Shown here: positions 60,296-64,000 of the stretch, piece by piece
How the letters are laid out: every line of letters starts with the position of its first letter
How positions within the stretch are numbered: position 1 is the first letter of the stretch
Source of the DNA: Oscillospiraceae bacterium
Lineage (GTDB): Bacteria; Bacillota; Clostridia; Oscillospirales; Oscillospiraceae
Length of the DNA stretch: 64,000 nt
NCBI GenBank assembly: GCA_017620525.1
Contig: JAGAUY010000045.1
Location: 89,587 to 153,586 of the forward strand
Reading direction: 5' to 3'
Notes under the pieces: generated by a model
What the model was told of the DNA's origin: nothing
The model's database searches: none
What the model saw: the letters and a program-made list of their open reading frames with translations, nothing else
Translations under genes and position numbers: made by a program

Positions 60296-61894
60296 ATGAA
60301 AATGCTTAAGAAGACTCTGGCAATGCTCCTGGCTCTGATTATGGTTCTGAGCCTGGCAGCATGCGGCGGCGCTGAGGAGCCCCAGGAGACCAATGCTCCT
60401 GCTCAGGCTGGCGAAGCTGAGGTTGCTACCCCTGAAGAACCCGTTAAGATCACCATCTACTATCCCGATTCTTCTACCGCTCCTTTCCGTGAGGACTGGC
60501 TGGCTCTGACTGAGACCGCTAAGCTGGCAAATGCTGATGTCACCATCGAGGCTATCCCCGAGGGCGAGTACAGCACTCCCGTTAACCTGGCTCTGGATAC
60601 TCAGGAGAACTGCCCTGATGTCATCATGTTCCAGGAAATCTACGGCAGCAAGGCCTCTTTGTGCATGAACGGCGGTGTGGTTTCCATTTCCGAATACCCC
60701 GAGTGGACCCCCAACTTCAATGCCATGGTTGAGAAGCTGGGCCTGACCGATCAGGTCAATTCTCTGAAGCTGGCAGACGGCAAGCGCTACATCATGCCTT
60801 CTCTGCATGAGTCTCTGGGTTATGACGGCGGTCTGATCCTGCGTGCAGACTTCCTGGAAGCAAAGGGTTTTGATGCACCCAAGACCTTCGACGATCTGTA
60901 CGAGATTCTGAAGGCTTACAAGGAAGAGAATCCCGATTCCTACCCCATGGTTCACTACCTGGTTCCCTACATCACCCATCGTATGATCATGCCCGCATGG
61001 GGCTGCCCCGTTGGTTATTGGGTACCTCCCTACCTGGGCTCCATTGCATGGGACTATGAGAACAAGGACTACTACGTCACCGCTACGTCCGAAGCTTACC
61101 GTCAGTACCTGCAGTTTATGAACAAGCTGTCTGACGAAGGCCTGCTGGATCCCGAGGCTTCTGCTGATGATGTCTGGTCTCAGAAGATGACCTCCGGTTC
61201 CGCTATCTGCACCTACGCTTACTACGACCAGATCGCTACTCTGGAAGCTGCTTCCGAGATCGAAGGCTACGATCTGCAGCTGTATCTGCCTCTGGAAGGC
61301 CCCGCCGGCGCACTGGGCGAAAACCGTGAGCTGGCATACCGTGGTCTGCTGTTCCCCGCTGCCGCTGCTGAGCGCGAGGACTTCGAGCAGGTCGTCCGTG
61401 CTGTCGACGCTATGTTCTACTCCGAAGAGGCTGCCAAGATCTGGAGCATTGGTGTTGAAGGCGTTACCTATAACGTTGTCGATGGCGAGATCGTCTTTGT
61501 TGACGAGGTTCTGAATGCTGCCGAGGGCATCAACAAGTACCTGCAGATCAACTATGGCTGTGGCACCTCCGGTTTCCAGAGCGTGTGGCCTGATGAGTAC
61601 TCTCTGCTGAAGTTCGACGAAGAGTATGCTGAGATCTTCGCAGCAGCAGCTGAGATGGGCGCAAACCAGACCTTCGCTCCCGAACCCTGGTTCGACGACA
61701 TCGCTGCTGAAGATGCAGGCATGATCGCAAACGGCGCTATGTTTGACCTGGTTGAGACTTACCGTGAGCAGTTCATCAATGGCGATGTTGATGTCAATGA
61801 TGACGCTGTTTGGGCTGATTACGTTGCTCAGCTGGAGGCCGCTGGCCTGCAGGAGTACCTGGATCTGTACAACGAGTACCGCAACCAGGGCTGA
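60296..61894 (+). CDS. ABC importer solute-binding lipoprotein (LplA-like)
   Basis: A 532-residue extracytoplasmic binding protein. The signal peptide ends in the lipobox LAAC (Cys23), followed by an acidic, Ala/Pro-rich linker. The mature part has the two-lobed type 2 fold of sugar-binding proteins in the LplA/YtcQ group (ADGKRYIMPSLHESLGYDGG; ILRADFLEAKGFDAPKTFDD). Codon use is the most biased in the window (CTG, GCT, GAG), fitting an abundant protein. It starts at ATG after AAGGAGG. Two LplB/LplC-type permeases follow behind a terminator-like hairpin. The neighbouring genes suggest peptidoglycan saccharides as ligand; that is inference. Confidence 0.92.
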   Translation: MKMLKKTLAMLLALIMVLSLAACGGAEEPQETNAPAQAGEAEVATPEEPVKITIYYPDSSTAPFREDWLALTETAKLANADVTIEAIPEGEYSTPVNLALDTQENCPDVIMFQEIYGSKASLCMNGGVVSISEYPEWTPNFNAMVEKLGLTDQVNSLKLADGKRYIMPSLHESLGYDGGLILRADFLEAKGFDAPKTFDDLYEILKAYKEENPDSYPMVHYLVPYITHRMIMPAWGCPVGYWVPPYLGSIAWDYENKDYYVTATSEAYRQYLQFMNKLSDEGLLDPEASADDVWSQKMTSGSAICTYAYYDQIATLEAASEIEGYDLQLYLPLEGPAGALGENRELAYRGLLFPAAAAEREDFEQVVRAVDAMFYSEEAAKIWSIGVEGVTYNVVDGEIVFVDEVLNAAEGINKYLQINYGCGTSGFQSVWPDEYSLLKFDEEYAEIFAAAAEMGANQTFAPEPWFDDIAAEDAGMIANGAMFDLVETYREQFINGDVDVNDDAVWADYVAQLEAAGLQEYLDLYNEYRNQG

Positions 61895-61930
61895 TCCGAC
61901 GTTGAATTAATTGTTTAATTGAATCGCACC

Positions 61931-61963
61931 GATGGGGGTGGGTTGCCCACCCCCATCTTTTTT
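61931..61963 (+). terminator. Intra-operon terminator after the binding protein
   Basis: A 12-bp GC-rich stem GATGGGGGTGGG / CCCACCCCCATC with a TTG loop and six T. Partial read-through would give more binding protein than permease. Confidence 0.92.
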
Positions 61964-62009
61964 GAGTTCCCCGACTTATCGGGCAGCAACCGCAAGGGAG
62001 GTCATATTT

Positions 62010-62957
62010 ATGCGCAGTACAACTGCACAAAATGAGCTGATTCGAAATCAGAAAAAAGCAAAGCGGATCGCTTATTGGAAGCAATATTGGGTCATGTATG
62101 CTATGCTGGCTCTTCCGGTTGCTTACTATATTATTTTCCGCTATATCCCCATGGCAGGTAATATCCTGGCATTCCGCCGCTATGTCCCCGGTAAGGGTAT
62201 GTTTGGCGTTGAGTGGACAACGCGCTATGTTGAGCGCTTCCTGAAGGACCCTGTATTCTGGAAAGCATTCAAGAATACTCTGGTTCTTTCCATCTCCAAT
62301 CTTGTCATCAATTTCCCCATTCCCATTATTTTCGCCATTGCTCTTAATGAGTTGCGCTGGGAACCTTTCAAGAAGTTTGCCCAGACCGCATCTTACATCC
62401 CCAGATTCGTTTCTACGGTGGTTGTCATCGCCATCCTGAACGAGTTCCTGTCTCCCAGTTCCGGCTTCCTGAACATGCTGCTGAAGGAATTTGGAATTGA
62501 ACCTATTTACTTTATGAATGAAGCGGAATGGTTCCGTCCCGTCTACATATTCTCTGAGGCCTGGCAGTTTACCGGATGGAATGCCATCATTTTCCTGGCA
62601 GCCATCACTGGCATTAACCAGGATCTGTACGAAGCTGCTGAACTCGATGGCGCTTCCCGCTGGCAGAGAATCTGGCACGTGACCCTTCCTTCTATTTTGC
62701 CCACCATCATGGTTATGCTGATTTTGAACGTTGGCAGCATCCTGGCTCTGGGTTTCGAAAAAGTCCTGCTGATGTACACCCCCATCAACTCCGGTGTTTC
62801 TGATATTCTGGATACTCTGACCTACAGAACCGGTTTGAGAAACTCCAACTATTCCTATGCAACTGCCATCGGTTTGTTTACCGGTGTGGTTGGCCTGATC
62901 CTGGTGTCCGCATCCAATTATATCAGTAAGAAGTTCACCGGCGACGGCATTTATTAA
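62010..62957 (+). CDS. ABC sugar importer permease, LplB-like
   Basis: A 315-residue inner-membrane permease with six helices. It has a basic cytoplasmic start (NQKKAKRIAYWKQYW) and the EAA loop EAAELDGASRWQRIWHVTLP (about 208-227), which contacts the ATPase, of the CUT1/LplB type. The start ATG at 62010 follows GGGAGG; the frame upstream crosses the terminator. No ATPase gene is in the window; such importers often use a shared MsmK-type ATPase coded elsewhere. Confidence 0.94.
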   Translation: MRSTTAQNELIRNQKKAKRIAYWKQYWVMYAMLALPVAYYIIFRYIPMAGNILAFRRYVPGKGMFGVEWTTRYVERFLKDPVFWKAFKNTLVLSISNLVINFPIPIIFAIALNELRWEPFKKFAQTASYIPRFVSTVVVIAILNEFLSPSSGFLNMLLKEFGIEPIYFMNEAEWFRPVYIFSEAWQFTGWNAIIFLAAITGINQDLYEAAELDGASRWQRIWHVTLPSILPTIMVMLILNVGSILALGFEKVLLMYTPINSGVSDILDTLTYRTGLRNSNYSYATAIGLFTGVVGLILVSASNYISKKFTGDGIY

Positions 62958-62971
62958 GGAGGGAGAAGAAG

Positions 62972-63844
62972 ATGGCTAAGTATTACCGCAGTAAAGAAAA
63001 TATCATCTTTGATACCATTGTCGTGGCGCTGGTTGTGCTGGTGCTGATAGTGTGTCTTGTTCCCTTCATGTACATTCTGTCCGCTTCTTTCTCTGGCCCC
63101 AAGCCACTGACCAACGGTGAAGTGTTTCTTTTCCCCAAGGATTTTACAATCAATGCATATATAAAAATCATCCAGTATCCCAACTTCCTGCGATCTTATG
63201 GCAATACTATTTTCTATACCATTGCTGGTACCGCAATCTGCCTGGTTATGACCTGTCTGATGGCGTTCCCTCTGGCGCATACCAGATTGAAGGGACATGC
63301 GTTAATTATGAAGATGGTTGTCATCACCATGTTCTTCAGCGGCGGTCTGATCCCCAAGTTTTTGCTGGTGAACTCTCTGAAGCTGACCGATACTGTCTGG
63401 GCCATCCTGCTTCCGATGGCGATCAACACTTTCAACCTGATTGTTCTGATCAATTTCTTCAAGAGCATCCCCTCGGAACTGGAGGAAGCTGCGCTGATTG
63501 ACGGCATGGGATACTTTGGGATTATGAGAAATATCTTTATTCCTCTGTCCATCCCTGCTTTGGCTACTATCACTCTGTATTACGCAGTCTACTTCTGGAA
63601 TGACTGGTTCAATGCTTTGATCTATGTGAAGAGCGCCAAGTACCCCGTTATGATGATCCTGCGCAATCTGGTCGTCGGTACGATGCAGATGGATGTTGCC
63701 AATGCCGGCGGCGAAGCTGATACCGTTTCCATCGCAATGAAGTGTGCGGTTATCGTTACCTCTTCCGTTCCGATCATTGTGCTGTATCCGTTCCTCTCCA
63801 AGTATTTTGTGAAAGGTCTGACGGTTGGCGGCGTGAAGGGATAA
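62972..63844 (+). CDS. ABC sugar importer permease, LplC/YtcP-like
   Basis: A 290-residue permease with six membrane helices, the partner of the preceding subunit. The EAA loop reads EAALIDGMGYFGIMRNIFIP (about 172-191). It starts at ATG after GGAGGGAG, 14 nt after the LplB-like gene. Typical YtcP features are the N-terminal helix VALVVLVLIVCLVPFMYILS and the C-terminal tail KYFVKGLTVGGVKG. It ends the operon. Confidence 0.94.
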   Translation: MAKYYRSKENIIFDTIVVALVVLVLIVCLVPFMYILSASFSGPKPLTNGEVFLFPKDFTINAYIKIIQYPNFLRSYGNTIFYTIAGTAICLVMTCLMAFPLAHTRLKGHALIMKMVVITMFFSGGLIPKFLLVNSLKLTDTVWAILLPMAINTFNLIVLINFFKSIPSELEEAALIDGMGYFGIMRNIFIPLSIPALATITLYYAVYFWNDWFNALIYVKSAKYPVMMILRNLVVGTMQMDVANAGGEADTVSIAMKCAVIVTSSVPIIVLYPFLSKYFVKGLTVGGVKG

Positions 63845-63866
63845 AGTATTATTCGTGCAAAATCAT

Positions 63867-63891
63867 AACCACCGGCCGTGCCGGTGGTTTG
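63867..63891 (+). terminator. Terminator-like hairpin after the ABC operon
   Basis: The stem AACCACCGGC / GCCGGTGGTT with a 3-nt loop and TTTG, 23 nt after the last permease. The U-tract is short. Confidence 0.65.
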
Positions 63892-63895
63892 CACT

Positions 63896-63916
63896 AGCCC
63901 CCTTAGGGCTTTTTTC
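63896..63916 (+). terminator. Second hairpin with T-run
   Basis: AGCCC and GGGCT form a short stem followed by TTTTTT. It probably backs up the preceding hairpin. Confidence 0.6.
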
Positions 63917-63972
63917 CGGCTGAGCCTAAAGGCCCGTCGAAAGGTCTGCCAACCGCATTCCTTTCACGGGCT

Positions 63973-63992
63973 GCCCCTAAAGGGGCTTATTT
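63973..63992. repeat. Palindrome near the window end
   Basis: GCCCCTAAAGGGGC is followed by TTATTTCC, similar in layout to the hairpin at 63896 (AGCCC...GGGCT, TTTTTTCC). The two may be parts of one repeated element that continues past the window. Confidence 0.4.
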
Positions 63993-64000
63993 CCACTTGC

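Noticed and set aside
1-64000. CRISPR arrays, rRNA genes, intact insertion sequences or replication origin
   Set aside because: No regularly spaced repeats, rRNA-like sequence, transposase frame or DnaA-box cluster was seen.

Overview
The window reads as a chromosomal segment of a low-to-middle GC endospore-forming Firmicute, most likely a gut Clostridium relative of the Oscillospiraceae/Ruminococcaceae type. The evidence is a complete spoIIIAA-AH operon, a SpoIVFB-like protease, a GlnK/GlnL-type two-component pair, typical AGGAGG ribosome binding sites and strong sigma-A promoters. Placement at genus level is inference. There is no rRNA, CRISPR array or intact insertion sequence. About 73 protein genes and three tRNA-Pro genes are supported; most lie on the + strand in tight operons.

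Layout. 1-3.1 kb is a poorly conserved, partly decayed stretch: a DUF6933-like protein, a small lipoprotein, and fragments of an ABC permease and a phage holin joined head to head next to tRNA-Pro(CGG). 3.2-7.9 kb holds a SpoIVFB-like M50 protease, a radical SAM pair, a zinc-ribbon protein and two identical tRNA-Pro(GGG) genes. 8.4-13.4 kb is a serine module: a cation symporter, both subunits of L-serine dehydratase and a GlnK/GlnL-like sensor-regulator pair. 13.8-19.4 kb is housekeeping: rplS, lepB, rbgA, rnhB, yraN, an M19 dipeptidase, a threonine-synthase-like protein without the PLP lysine and a phosphoesterase. 19.5-26.4 kb is the protein quality-control block tig-clpP-clpX-lon-ysxC. 26.5-31.8 kb has ybaK, a ClpP/TepA-like protease, a divergent UppP-like protein and ftsK/spoIIIE. 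31.8-42.7 kb runs spoIIIAA-AH, a MATE pump, then asp23-nusB-TsaD-like-xseA-xseB-ispA-alkD, close to the arrangement known from Bacillus. 42.8-45.6 kb has an M20 amidohydrolase, PspC, a DUF5052 lipoprotein and a flavin reductase. 45.7-49.4 kb is argG-argH-argF behind a consensus promoter and a likely ArgR box.

49.4-63.9 kb is the most distinctive part. An APC permease with a cytoplasmic serine hydrolase and a GNAT-like acyltransferase are followed by a peptidoglycan-sugar scavenging island: murQ, anmK, a cytoplasmic NagZ-type GH3 enzyme, a BadF-type MurNAc/GlcNAc kinase, a second serine hydrolase with YesL, and an LplABC-type ABC importer. Together these could import GlcNAc-(anhydro)MurNAc fragments, cut them in the cytoplasm, phosphorylate the pieces and remove the lactyl ether to feed GlcNAc-6-P into amino-sugar metabolism. 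No PTS MurNAc transporter (MurP) is visible. murQ is preceded by a strong promoter, an inverted-repeat operator candidate and a 94-nt leader with nested long-range pairing that I cannot assign to a known riboswitch class. This leader and the island are the best candidates for something new.
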